The notes under the pieces are model-generated. The model was not told where the DNA came from. It searched no databases and was given only the letters and a program-made list of their open reading frames with translations. Positions 1 through 9,621 of a stretch of 64,000 nucleotides of DNA are shown here, piece by piece. The DNA lies in NCBI RefSeq assembly GCF_002950945.1, contig NZ_CP012673.1:6586501-6650500 (forward strand). Direction: 5' to 3'. The position numbers and the translations under genes are program-made. Positions within the stretch are counted from its first letter, which is position 1, and each line of letters opens with the position of its first letter. This DNA is from Sorangium cellulosum (GTDB lineage Bacteria; Myxococcota_A; Polyangia; Polyangiales; Polyangiaceae).

Positions 1-14
1 AGCGATGAACCCGG

Positions 15-181
15 CTAGTTCCGAGCGTCACAAGTCTGGCCAGGGATCCCGAGAGATTCAACGCAAAGGCGCAAAGGGCGCAAAGGCGCAAACCAGAATT
101 TCTCTGTATTTTTGCGCCTTTGCGTTGAATCTCTCTTCTCTCGCCGCGATCCCTGCCAAGAGTTCTGACAGGCGGAACTAG
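15..181. mobile_element. MITE-like hairpin element, stem family 1, copy 1 (CTAG-flanked)
   Basis: This non-coding element has CTAG at both ends (15-18 and 178-181), an imperfect terminal inverted repeat starting TTCCGAGCG at the left and ending GGCGGAA at the right, and a long stem built from GCAAAGGCGCAAA and its complement. A second copy with nearly the same sequence lies at 28727-28911. The flanking CTAG is best read as a 4-bp target duplication. There is no transposase inside, so mobility would have to be supplied in trans. On the plus strand the left CTAG reads as a TAG stop after GAA-CCC-GGC, so it may have landed on the stop codon of a gene that begins before the window. Confidence 0.8.
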
Positions 182-523
182 GTGTCTCCCCTCCTCCGCT
201 GCCGGCGCCGGTCTCCGCTCCTCCGGCGCTGGTCTCCGCTCCTCCGCCGCCGCCGGTTCCTGTCCCGGACGACGACTCCGGGCTGAGCACGGCATCCCGT
301 TGATCGCGCGGCCGTGGATCATCGGGACGCGGGCGCCATCGCGGCCCGGGGGGAGCCGGAGCGCCGGCGTGTGGGCTCGCATCGAGAGCGGGTATCGAAC
401 GATGCTGCGCGCTTGACAGGGCAAGGACGGGTATGCGAGGCGACCTGCTGCGCGCGGCGCTCGGCGGCGATGACAGAGATGACGCAGAGGCGGCCGGGGC
501 CGGCGGCGCGCTCAGGAGGACCC
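182..523. other. intergenic, no convincing gene
   Basis: I see no gene with supported start and codon use. The left part holds a short direct repeat (GGTCTCCGCTCCTCCG twice, near 211-247) in a Gly/Pro-type low-complexity context that may be the decayed end of a neighbouring gene. The only clear signal is the Shine-Dalgarno AGGAGGA at 514-520 for the next gene. Confidence 0.4.
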
Positions 524-1030
524 ATGGCCGACATGCTCGTCAATCTGCTCCAGCTGCCGCCGCTCGATCCGCTGATCGACGGCATGCGCCAGGCCGGCGT
601 CGTCGTGCGGCGGGCGGCGCCGCACGAGATCACGCGCGTCCGGCGGTTCGTCGAGGAGCATTTCTCGACGGTCTGGGCCGATGAGATCAGCGTCGGATAC
701 GCCAACAAGCCTGTCAGCGTGTTCCTCGCGATCCGCGAGGGCGAGGTCATCGGCTTCTCGGCCTACGAGTGTACCCGCCGCGGCTTCTTCGGCCCCACCG
801 GCGTCGCCGGGCACGCGCGCGGCAAGGGCGTCGGCCTCGCGCTGCTCGTCGCCTCGCTTCACGGGCTCGCGCAGATGGGTTACGCCTACGGCATCATCGG
901 CGGCGTCGGGCCAGCCGAGTTCTACACGCGCGCCGTCGGCGCGACGCTCATCCCGGATTCCACGCCGGGGATCTACGCCGATCCGCTGAGCGACGCGGGC
1001 CCTCCCAGCAGCGCGAAGCCGTCGCGCTGA
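524..1030 (+). CDS. GNAT-family N-acetyltransferase
   Basis: The 168-residue protein has the size and organisation of a single GNAT domain. The acetyl-CoA binding motif A is visible as GHARGKGVGLALLVASL (R-x-x-G-x-G/A type), followed by a helix and a GIIGGVGPAEFY segment like motif B. GNAT enzymes move an acetyl group from acetyl-CoA to an amine; the substrate cannot be told here. The start at 524 was chosen because AGGAGGA lies just upstream and homology-like sequence begins there; the frame is open further upstream but lacks conserved character. It stands alone, with about 390 bases before the next gene, so it is probably monocistronic. Confidence 0.8.
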   Translation: MADMLVNLLQLPPLDPLIDGMRQAGVVVRRAAPHEITRVRRFVEEHFSTVWADEISVGYANKPVSVFLAIREGEVIGFSAYECTRRGFFGPTGVAGHARGKGVGLALLVASLHGLAQMGYAYGIIGGVGPAEFYTRAVGATLIPDSTPGIYADPLSDAGPPSSAKPSR

Positions 1031-1424
1031 CGCCCGCGATCCGCGCTGCCCGCGCGCCCTCGCCGCGCCGGTCGCTGCTCGCGCCCGCGTCGTCCCCGAC
1101 GCCGCGGGCGGGGCGCCATCACCGCGCGTCCTCCACCCATCCAGCCATCCAGGAGAATCCCTGCCGCAGGCGGCTCCGCAGCACTACAGAATCCCCTGAC
1201 ACCCCTCGGTCCATGACTGACAGGCAATTGCGCCGCAGCGCGCACTTGCCTTCAGATTGCGCCCTTCAGCTCGGTTCAAACTGGATGGCCGCCACGGATT
1301 TCGATTGTCTACCACACAACCGTCTCTATAGTTGGACGTAGCTCTGTTCCTGTACGTTCGTCCTGGTCCGAACAGGGCGCGCCGGAGTCGTTGTCTCCGG
1401 CGCGACGGAAGAGCGGAGAGGTGG
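1031..1424. other. intergenic, likely promoter region of the deacetylase gene
   Basis: No credible gene is seen. The final 150 bases are less GC-rich than the surroundings (around 1250-1350), as expected for a promoter region, but I could not pick a convincing -35/-10 pair. An AGCGGAGAGGTGG ribosome-binding region precedes the ATG at 1425. Confidence 0.35.
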
Positions 1425-2723
1425 ATGTCGAGCATCGTCAAATGGGTGTCGGATCTCCTGAGCGTGCCCTGGGCGACGCGGCCGCTCGCTCCGATGATGC
1501 GCGGCCGCTCGAGCATCCTCGTCCTGCACCGCTTCGCGGATCCGGACCGCGGCATCGTCGGCCTGGATCCGCGCGTGCTCCGGCGTGCGCTCGAGTTTCT
1601 CCGGCGCGAGCGGTATCCGGTGGTGTCGCTCGAGAGGATCTTCCGCGGCCTCGCGGGCGAGGCGCCGCCGCTCGATCGGGCCGTCGCCTTCACGCTGGAC
1701 GACGGCACCATCGATCAGGCGGAGGTGGCCGCGCCGATCTTCGCCGAGTTCGACTGCCCGGCGACCATCTTCGTCGTGACCGACTTCCTCGACGGCAAGC
1801 AGTGGTGCTGGTGGCACCGCGTCGAGTACGTGTTCGAGGCGACGCGGCGCCGCGAGCTCCGGGTCGCGCTGGGCGGCGAGCTCGTCGCCTACCGCCTGGA
1901 CGAGGCAGCCAGGCGGCCGCGGCTCGCGCGGGACTTCATGGAGCGGTGCAAGCGAGTCCCTGAGGCCGAGAAGCTCCGCGCCATCGAGCGGCTCGCCGCC
2001 GCCGCCGAAGTCGAGCTCCCGGCGCGCCCGCCCGCGCGTTATGCGCCCATGTCCTGGGACGATGTCCGCGCCTGGGAAGCGCGCGGCATCACGTTCGGGC
2101 CCCACACGCTCACGCACCCGGTGCTCTCCCGGACGGACGACGCGCAATCCGAGCGCGAGATCGCCGGGTCGTGGGCGCGCCTCTCGGCCGAGGCCAGGCG
2201 TCCGGTCCCCGTCTTCTGTTATCCGAACGGGCACACGGGCCGCGATTTCGGCCCGCGCGAGGCGGCCACGCTGCGCCGGCTCCGCTTCCGCGGCGCGGTC
2301 ACGAACTGGCCGCACGACTGGGTGAGCGCCGAGGATTTCCAGCGCTCGCCCGACGCCCCGTTCGCCGTTCCCCGCGTCGATTTCGGCATGGATCATCGCG
2401 GCTTCGTCGGCTCGGTGTCCGGCCTCTGGCGGACGAAGCAGGTGATCCGCATGCAGCTCGAGATGTCGCGCCCGGAGGCCGCACGTGCGCCCAGGGCGGC
2501 GCCCCAGGGCGCGCCGGCGGCAGCGCGGGCCGAGGCGCAACAGCCTGCGACGGACCCGCCGGCGGGACATCAGCCCGCGCTACAGCGGCCCGCGGTACAC
2601 CCGCTCGCCGCACAGCAGCCCGCGCTACACCCGATCGCGGGACACCAGCCCGCGCTGCACCGCCCGCTGCCGGCAGGCGACCTGATCGGCGGCGCGCCCG
2701 CCGCGAGCGGCACGGCCCCTTGA
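1425..2723 (+). CDS. polysaccharide deacetylase family protein (NodB homology)
   Basis: The 432-residue protein has the metal-dependent deacetylase signature: FTLDDG with the Asp pair at about residues 92-93 and HTLTHP with His 227 and His 231. A CYPNGHTGRDFG motif follows. These enzymes remove N- or O-acetyl groups from cell-wall or exopolysaccharides. No signal peptide is obvious. The last 75 residues are an odd Ala/Pro/His/Gln tail with repeated QPAL-x-RP or QPALHPI units, visible in DNA as repeats at about 2560-2670; this part is not catalytic. ATG 1425 was chosen over the longer open frame because of the AGCGGAGAGG just upstream. The GST gene follows after 54 bases and may be cotranscribed. 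Confidence 0.82.
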   Translation: MSSIVKWVSDLLSVPWATRPLAPMMRGRSSILVLHRFADPDRGIVGLDPRVLRRALEFLRRERYPVVSLERIFRGLAGEAPPLDRAVAFTLDDGTIDQAEVAAPIFAEFDCPATIFVVTDFLDGKQWCWWHRVEYVFEATRRRELRVALGGELVAYRLDEAARRPRLARDFMERCKRVPEAEKLRAIERLAAAAEVELPARPPARYAPMSWDDVRAWEARGITFGPHTLTHPVLSRTDDAQSEREIAGSWARLSAEARRPVPVFCYPNGHTGRDFGPREAATLRRLRFRGAVTNWPHDWVSAEDFQRSPDAPFAVPRVDFGMDHRGFVGSVSGLWRTKQVIRMQLEMSRPEAARAPRAAPQGAPAAARAEAQQPATDPPAGHQPALQRPAVHPLAAQQPALHPIAGHQPALHRPLPAGDLIGGAPAASGTAP

Positions 2724-2777
2724 CGGGCCCCGGCCGCGCGATGAAACATGGCGTCCCCGCGCTCCCCGGAGGCCAAG

Positions 2778-3383
2778 ATGAAGCTCTATTTCAGCCCTGG
2801 TGCCTGTTCCCTCTCCCCGCATATCGCCCTGCGCGAGGCGGGTCTCGAGTTCGACCTCGAGCAGGTCCACCTCGGCACGAAGAAGACGAAGACAGGCACT
2901 GATTTCACCCAGATCAACCCGAAGGGCTACGTGCCCGCGCTCGAGCTCGACACCGGCGAGGTGCTCACGGAGGGGCCGGCGATCGTCCAGTACATCGCCG
3001 ATCAGAGGCCCGAGTCCGGCCTCGCCCCGCCCGCCGGCACGCTGCAGCGCTACCGGCTCCAGGAGTGGCTGAACTTCATCAGCACCGAGCTGCACAAGCA
3101 GTTCAGCCCCCTGTTCGGCCCGAAGACGGAAGAGCAGCAGAAGGACGCCGCCAGGGCCTATATAGGCCGCCGCTTCGACCACGTGGCGCAGCGCCTCGAG
3201 AGCAATTCCTACCTCATGGGCGAGCAGTTCACGGTGGCGGACGCCTACCTCTTCACCGTGCTCACCTGGACGAACTTCGCCGGGATCGACCTGGGCCGCT
3301 GGCCTGCCCTCGCCCGGTTCGCCGAGCGCGTCGGCGCCCGCCCCGCCGTGCAGGCCGCGCTGCAGGCCGAGAAGACCAGGTAG
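2778..3383 (+). CDS. glutathione S-transferase, beta-class-like
   Basis: The 201-residue protein begins MKLYFSPGACSLSPHIALREAG, the typical N-terminal strand-helix of bacterial beta-class GSTs, where Cys10 is the glutathione-contacting residue. A thioredoxin-fold part with the cis-Pro GYVPALEL and an ESxAI-like TEGPAIVQYIAD motif follows. The C-terminal helical domain contains FTVADAYLF. It should conjugate or transfer glutathione in the cytosol; the substrate is unknown. The start is supported by CGGAGG upstream of ATG 2778. Length and motif order match the family, and nothing is truncated. Confidence 0.9.
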   Translation: MKLYFSPGACSLSPHIALREAGLEFDLEQVHLGTKKTKTGTDFTQINPKGYVPALELDTGEVLTEGPAIVQYIADQRPESGLAPPAGTLQRYRLQEWLNFISTELHKQFSPLFGPKTEEQQKDAARAYIGRRFDHVAQRLESNSYLMGEQFTVADAYLFTVLTWTNFAGIDLGRWPALARFAERVGARPAVQAALQAEKTR

Positions 3384-3527
3384 ACGCCCGGGGACACGTG
3401 CGGCGCCTCGTGTTGTGGTCGAGGTGTCATGGCGTGATCGGCGCGGGCGCCGGGCGGCGCGCAGCCCACGGCGTGCCGGGGAGACGAGCCTGCGCCGGCG
3501 CGGGGACGGCCGGCGCAGGGACGTGCC

Positions 3528-3932
3528 TCAGGCGGACAGCTGCGCCTGCGCCCGGCGCAGCCCGATGACCTGCGCCTCCGCGAAGGCCGCCACGATGAGC
3601 GCCTGCGCCGCGACGAAGGTGACCCCGAGCGCCGTCGGATCGAACCAGCCGAGGGCGAGCAGGAGCACGCTGTCGATCACCCAGAGCGCATTGACGGCGA
3701 CGACGGCCAGGACCGCGGTGCGGCCCGGCCGCGCGCGTGTGCCCAGCCAGGCGACGAGCGCCGCGAACGGCAGCAGGCTCGCGCCGGCCCCGCGGAGCAG
3801 CGCCTCGGGCAGGCCAACGAGGCCGGCGAGCGGCGCCGCGCCCGCGAGCATCAGCAGGCCGGTCGCGCCGCTGACCACGGCATCGGCGAGGAGCGCGCGG
3901 CGGAGGAAACGAGGAGAGTTGATGAAGGACAT
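3528..3932 (-). CDS. small integral membrane protein, unknown function
   Basis: The 134-residue protein has an arginine-rich N terminus (MSFINSPRFLRR) followed by four hydrophobic stretches that look like transmembrane helices (ADAVVSGATGLLMLAG, SLLPFAALVAWLG, AVLAVVAVNALWVIDSVLLLALGW, VTFVAAQALIVAAFA). The C terminus is short and charged. The start is set by AGGAG about six bases before the ATG. It is transcribed away from the XRE regulator gene at 4114 across a 181-base gap carrying a perfect palindrome, so it is a likely target of that regulator. I do not recognise a named family with certainty. Confidence 0.7.
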   Translation of the reverse strand: MSFINSPRFLRRALLADAVVSGATGLLMLAGAAPLAGLVGLPEALLRGAGASLLPFAALVAWLGTRARPGRTAVLAVVAVNALWVIDSVLLLALGWFDPTALGVTFVAAQALIVAAFAEAQVIGLRRAQAQLSA

Positions 3933-4060
3933 GGTGGGCTCCTTTCGTCGCGATCCAGGGCGCAGCCGCCCCTCTGCGGACGAGATCTCCCTTCGGCAGG
4001 GAGCGCCGCGCCCGCGGTGCGGACGCGCAACCACCATGCAGTCCTCACGACAGGAGATCG

Positions 4061-4077
4061 ATTACCTCGGAGGTAAT
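4061..4077. promoter_or_regulatory. palindromic operator candidate between divergent genes
   Basis: ATTACCT-CGG-AGGTAAT is a perfect 7-bp inverted repeat with a 3-bp spacer. It sits 37 bases before the XRE regulator start and 129 bases from the divergent membrane-protein start. The position fits autoregulation and control of the divergent gene by the regulator, which is inference. Confidence 0.55.
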
Positions 4078-4113
4078 GGGCCGCGCTCGCGCGCGTGGTA
4101 GGGTCAGGGCGCG

Positions 4114-4907
4114 ATGACGAGCGCACAGCGGCAGGTCGGGGATCTTCTGCGCGCCTGGCGCCAGCGCCGGCGCATGAGCCAGCTCGACCTCGCGTGTGAG
4201 GCCGACATCTCCACGCGCCACCTCAGCTTTCTCGAGACGGGCCGCGCGCAGCCGAGCCGCGACATGGTGGTCCTGCTCGCGGAGCGGCTCGACGTGCCCC
4301 TGCGCGACCGCAACCAGCTCCTGGTCGCGGCGGGGTACGCGCCGCTCTACCCCGAGCGCAGCCTCGACGATCCCGCGCTCGCGGCGGCGCGCAGGGCGGT
4401 CGAGCTCGTGCTCGCCGGGCACGAGCCGTACCCGGCGATCGCCATCGACCGGCACTGGCACCTCGTCGCGGCGAACGGCGCGATCGGGCCGCTCCTGGCC
4501 GGCGCCGCCCCGGATCTCCTCCGCCCGCCGGTCAACGTGCTGCGCCTGAGCTTGCACCCGGCGGGCATCGCGCCGCGCATCGAGAACCTGCCGGAGTGGC
4601 GCGGGCACCTCCTCGGCCGCCTGCGCCGGCAGGTCGAGATCAGCGGGGATCCCGGGCTCGAGAAGCTGCTCGCGGAGCTCGAAGTGTACCCCGTGGCGGA
4701 CGGGTCGAGGCGGGCGGAGGCGGCGCGCGGGCACGACCACGCGCCCATCGCGGTGCCGCTCCGGTTCCGCACCGAGGCGGGGACGTTGAGCTTCCTCAGC
4801 ACGACGATGGTCTTCGGAACGCCGGTGGACGTCACGTTGTCCGAACTCGCGGTCGAGTCGTTCTTCCCTGCGGACCAGGCGACCGCGGAGGCGCTGCGCG
4901 GCTCAGC

Positions 4908-4932
<25 letters not shown>
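4114..4932 (+). CDS. XRE-type transcriptional regulator with MmyB-like C-terminal domain
   Basis: The 272-residue protein starts with a Cro/C1-type helix-turn-helix (about residues 8-65: LLRAWRQRRRMSQLDLACEADISTRHLSFLETGRAQPSRDMV in segments). The C-terminal part (about 90-265) includes HWHLVAANGA and FFPADQATAEALR, the pattern of MmyB-like ligand-binding domains. Such regulators usually respond to a small molecule and often control a neighbouring gene; the divergent membrane protein and the palindrome at 4061-4077 are the obvious candidates. Its 3-prime end overlaps the convergent kinase gene by 25 bases. The effector molecule cannot be inferred. Confidence 0.88.
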
Positions 4933-6425
<1,493 letters not shown>

Positions 6426-6948
6426 ACCTCTGCGACTCCCTTCCCCTGAAAGGCCAGAGCCGGTGTATCCGTCAGCTCCAGCTGGCAATGCGCGTAAATA
6501 GATCCCTACGTCGTCTCCAGTGGTTCTGCAAGAGAAACAAATTCCATCGTCCATCGCACATGTCGCATGTCCTCGCGTCGACAATGCACAATGCGATCGC
6601 GCCGCGCTCCGCCAGAGACCAACACGCGGACGCCGCCTCGCGCGCCGCGCGAGCCGACACGCGCTCGACGAACGATCACATCGGCGCGGAGACACGCCGG
6701 CCATGCGTGGATGTCGGTGCATGGGCGCATGAGCGCAGCTCGCGGTGCGTCCGCGCGTGGCTGCGCCGGCGCGCAGCCTTCCCGGCGCCTCCCGGCGCGT
6801 CGATTCATGGGCGCATCGACAGAGGATCAGCAGGGGTGACCTCGGCTGGCCGGAGCGCTGCACAGGGCTGCTGGAGGCCGCGATCGCGCAGGCCCAGGCG
6901 ACGGAGCTGCGCCGCGCGGCCGACCTTTGATACGCTCCCCGGAAGCGA
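6426..6948. other. divergent intergenic region
   Basis: No gene is supported here. The first 170 bases next to the kinase start are the least GC-rich part and probably hold its promoter. The remainder is high-GC and shows no repeat, hairpin or conserved reading frame that I would trust. Confidence 0.4.
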
Positions 6949-7968
6949 ATGCTCGCCCTCAAGAACCGCACGCCGTTCGCGGCCGCGATCGTGCCGGGCC
7001 TCGACCGGGAGGATTACGATACCGCGACCGTCTTGGTCAAAGGCACCTTCTCGCTCCGGAGCGGGGCGCGGCGGCTGCCGATCGCCGACGAGCAGGCGCC
7101 CATCACCCGGGGGGACGAGCACCACGGCGACCCGGCGACGTCGAGCATCCGGCGCGAGTCGGACACCTGCCCCGCCAAGCCGGGCGCCGACATCGTCCTC
7201 ACCGGCCACGCCTACGCGCCGCCCCGGAAGGCCGAGAGCGTCGACGTGGCGCTCTCGGTGGGCAGGCTCCGCAAGGTGGTGCGCGTCTTCGGGGATCGCC
7301 GCTGGTTCCGCGCGGCCGGGCGCTTCGGCATCTCGCGCCCGCTCCCGTTCGACCGCATGCCGCTCGTGTACGAGCGCGCCTTCGGCGGGGCCGACACCTC
7401 GGATCCCGATCCCACGAACCACGTCGTCGAGCGGCGCAACCCGGTCGGGACAGGGCTCTCGACCGGCCAAGACGAGGAGCAGGTGGAGCGCGTGCTCCTG
7501 CCCAACCTCGAGGACCCCGCGCAGCTCATCGAGTCTCCCGGCGACAGGCCGCCGCCGGCGGGTTTCGGCGTCATCGGGCGGGCCTGGCTCCCCCGCGCCC
7601 TGCACGCCGGCACATACGACGACGCGTGGAGAGCGGAGCGGTTTCCCTTCCTCCCGGCCGATTTCGACGAGCGGTATCACCAGGCCGCCCACCCCGACCT
7701 GATCGCGCCCGCGCCGCTCGCCGGCGGCGAGCCCGTCGTCGTCCAGAACGCGTCGGAGCTCGGCGAGCTCCGCTTCTCGGTCCCCGACGTCCGCCTCACG
7801 ATCACGACCAGGATCAAGGGGGTGAAGAGGGACCATGTGCCCCGCCTCGACACCCTCCACATCGAGCCGGACGAGCGCCGCGTCGTCGCCTGCTTCCGGA
7901 TCACGTTCCGCTGCCCGCGCAGCTTCCTGTACCTTGAGGAAGTGCTGATCCGCGAGGCCGCGCGATGA
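6949..7968 (+). CDS. DUF2169 family protein, type VI secretion-associated
   Basis: The 339-residue protein reads MLALKNRTPFAAAIVPGLDREDYDTATVLVKGTFSL, the characteristic N terminus of DUF2169 proteins, and continues with YERAFGG and a GFGVIGRAWLPR segment. DUF2169 proteins recur next to PAAR/VgrG and effector genes in type VI secretion loci and are thought to help load effectors. That role fits here, since the gene starts a tightly packed run with a ketosynthase-like, a PAAR-like and a metalloprotease gene. It overlaps the next gene by four bases (ATGA), implying translational coupling. Confidence 0.85.
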   Translation: MLALKNRTPFAAAIVPGLDREDYDTATVLVKGTFSLRSGARRLPIADEQAPITRGDEHHGDPATSSIRRESDTCPAKPGADIVLTGHAYAPPRKAESVDVALSVGRLRKVVRVFGDRRWFRAAGRFGISRPLPFDRMPLVYERAFGGADTSDPDPTNHVVERRNPVGTGLSTGQDEEQVERVLLPNLEDPAQLIESPGDRPPPAGFGVIGRAWLPRALHAGTYDDAWRAERFPFLPADFDERYHQAAHPDLIAPAPLAGGEPVVVQNASELGELRFSVPDVRLTITTRIKGVKRDHVPRLDTLHIEPDERRVVACFRITFRCPRSFLYLEEVLIREAAR

Positions 7969-9101
7969 CGTCTCTGCCGCCCCGCGCGCGCCCAGGCGGC
8001 AGCCCGGCGCCGGCCCACGGCGTGCTGCGGCCGCCGCTCGCGATCACCGGCCTCGGCGTGGCCACCTCGGTCGGGCTCGGCGCCGCGCAGACCGCCGCCT
8101 CGGTGCGCGCCGGCCTCGCGAACCTGCACGAGCACACGTTCTTCCTGCCCACGACGCGCGATCCCGGCTGGGACGACGACGAGCCGCTCCTCTGCGGCGC
8201 GGTGCCCGGCGTCGACCCGTTCCTCTCCGGGCCGAGCCGGCTCGTCGAGCTCGCCGCCCTGGCGCTCCAGGACCTCGTGTCGACCTCGGGTCTCCGGCGG
8301 CGCGACCTCGCGAGCGCGGCCCTGCTCGTCGCGCTCCCCGGCCTCGACGACGCCGTCCGCGCCTGGGGCCTCGACGCGCTCTTCGTCCCGGATCTGCTCC
8401 GCCGCGCCGGGCTCGCGCCGTTCCCGACGACACGTGTCCTCCACGCCGGGCAGACCGGCATGCTCGAGCTCGCCGGCGTCGCCGCGTCCCTCCTCCAGGC
8501 GAGGACGGTCGAGCTTTGCCTCGTGCTCGGCGTCGACTCGTACCTCAGCCGCGACCGGCTCGATCTGCTCGACGGCGCCTACCGGCTCCGGACGACGCGC
8601 AACGTCGACGGGTTCCTGCCGGGCGAGGGCGCGTCGGTGCTCGCGCTCGAGCCGCGGAGCCGGGCCGAGGCGCGCGGCGCCGAGGTGCTCGTGTCGCTCG
8701 AGGCGCTCGGGTTCGGCGACGAGCCGCGCCCCATCGGCGGGGATCGGCAGAGCTCGGGCGCGGGCCTGCGCGAGGCGCTGCGCGCCGTGCTCGGCGCGGA
8801 CGCGGGCGGCGAGGCCGCGGCCGGCGGCGCCGCGCCGTGGGTCTTCTGCGACCTCAACGGCGAGAGCTACCGCTGTTTCGAGTGGGGCCTCATGATGGCC
8901 CGGTTCGGCGAGCGGCTCGCGTCGGTCCGGCGGCTCGTGCACCCGGCCGACTGCTTCGGCGACATCGGGGCCGCGACCGCGGGCGCGCTGCTCGCCTGCG
9001 TCGCCGCCGCCTCGCGGCGCGGCTACGCGACCGCGCGCGAGGCGACCCTGTTCTGCGCGTCCGACGGCGGCCGGAGGGCCGCGGCGCGCGTCACCTGCTG
9101 A
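7965..9101 (+). CDS. beta-ketoacyl-synthase-like protein, probably non-catalytic, in effector module
   Basis: The 378-residue protein has a thiolase/ketosynthase-like outline: LAITGLGVATSVGLGAAQTAASVRAG at the N terminus, a HAGQTGMLELAGVAASLL helix where the nucleophile elbow is expected, DGFLPGEGASVLALE and a HPADCFGDIGAATAGALLA segment. The Cys of true condensing enzymes is not evident at the expected elbow, so decarboxylative condensation is doubtful. Similar proteins are found in type VI effector loci beside DUF2169 genes, where the role is unknown; a scaffold or loading role is inference. It starts inside the stop of the preceding gene. Confidence 0.75.
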   Translation: MTSLPPRARPGGSPAPAHGVLRPPLAITGLGVATSVGLGAAQTAASVRAGLANLHEHTFFLPTTRDPGWDDDEPLLCGAVPGVDPFLSGPSRLVELAALALQDLVSTSGLRRRDLASAALLVALPGLDDAVRAWGLDALFVPDLLRRAGLAPFPTTRVLHAGQTGMLELAGVAASLLQARTVELCLVLGVDSYLSRDRLDLLDGAYRLRTTRNVDGFLPGEGASVLALEPRSRAEARGAEVLVSLEALGFGDEPRPIGGDRQSSGAGLREALRAVLGADAGGEAAAGGAAPWVFCDLNGESYRCFEWGLMMARFGERLASVRRLVHPADCFGDIGAATAGALLACVAAASRRGYATAREATLFCASDGGRRAAARVTC

Positions 9102-9126
9102 GGATCCGGAGGATCGAGGAGCGAGC

Positions 9127-9615
9127 ATGCCCGCGACGGTGAACGTGAACATGAGGACGGTCGTGCACGCGTCGAGCAACGGGATCGCCACCGCGTTCCC
9201 CGATGTGTGCAAGACGCCCGCCCCGCCCGCCCCGCCCGTCCCGATCCCCTACCCCAACATCGCCCAGTCGAGCGACACGGCGAGCGGGAGCCAGGACGTG
9301 AAGATGGATGGCAATCCCATCATGCTCCAGGGCTCGAATTTCTCGACGAGCACGGGGGACGAGGCGGGGTCGCTCGGGGGCGTCGTGTCGAGCACCACCA
9401 AGGGGAAGGCGGAGTTCATCTGTTACTCCTTCGACGTGAAGGTCGAGGGCAAGCCCGTCCCTCGCCTCGGCGACATGATGATCCAGAACAAGCAGAGCGC
9501 CCCCAACACGCCTCCCCTCCCCGAGGTGCAGCCGCCGGCGGTCGCGCTGGTCATGGACCAGGACAGCGAGGAGGACGAGGATCAGGACATCGAGGCCATC
9601 GAGATCGCGGAGTAG
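9127..9615 (+). CDS. PAAR-like DUF4150 domain protein
   Basis: The 162-residue protein contains the DUF4150/PAAR-like pattern: an N-terminal VNMRTVVHASSNGIATAFPDVCKTP segment, a proline-rich loop, IPYPNIAQSSD, and a glycine-rich KMDGNPIMLQGSNFSTSTGDEAG core. The last 25 residues are strongly acidic (DSEEDEDQDIEAIE), probably flexible. PAAR-like proteins cap the VgrG spike and carry effectors. The gene is preceded by a GGAGGATCGAGGAGC ribosome-binding region. It lies directly before the metalloprotease, which makes that protein the likely cargo. Confidence 0.85.
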   Translation: MPATVNVNMRTVVHASSNGIATAFPDVCKTPAPPAPPVPIPYPNIAQSSDTASGSQDVKMDGNPIMLQGSNFSTSTGDEAGSLGGVVSSTTKGKAEFICYSFDVKVEGKPVPRLGDMMIQNKQSAPNTPPLPEVQPPAVALVMDQDSEEDEDQDIEAIEIAE

Positions 9616-9621
9616 AAGACG

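Noticed and set aside
15..290. minus-strand open frame across the first hairpin element
   Set aside because: Half of it is hairpin stem sequence. The Gly/Glu-rich remainder has no ribosome-binding site and no family features.
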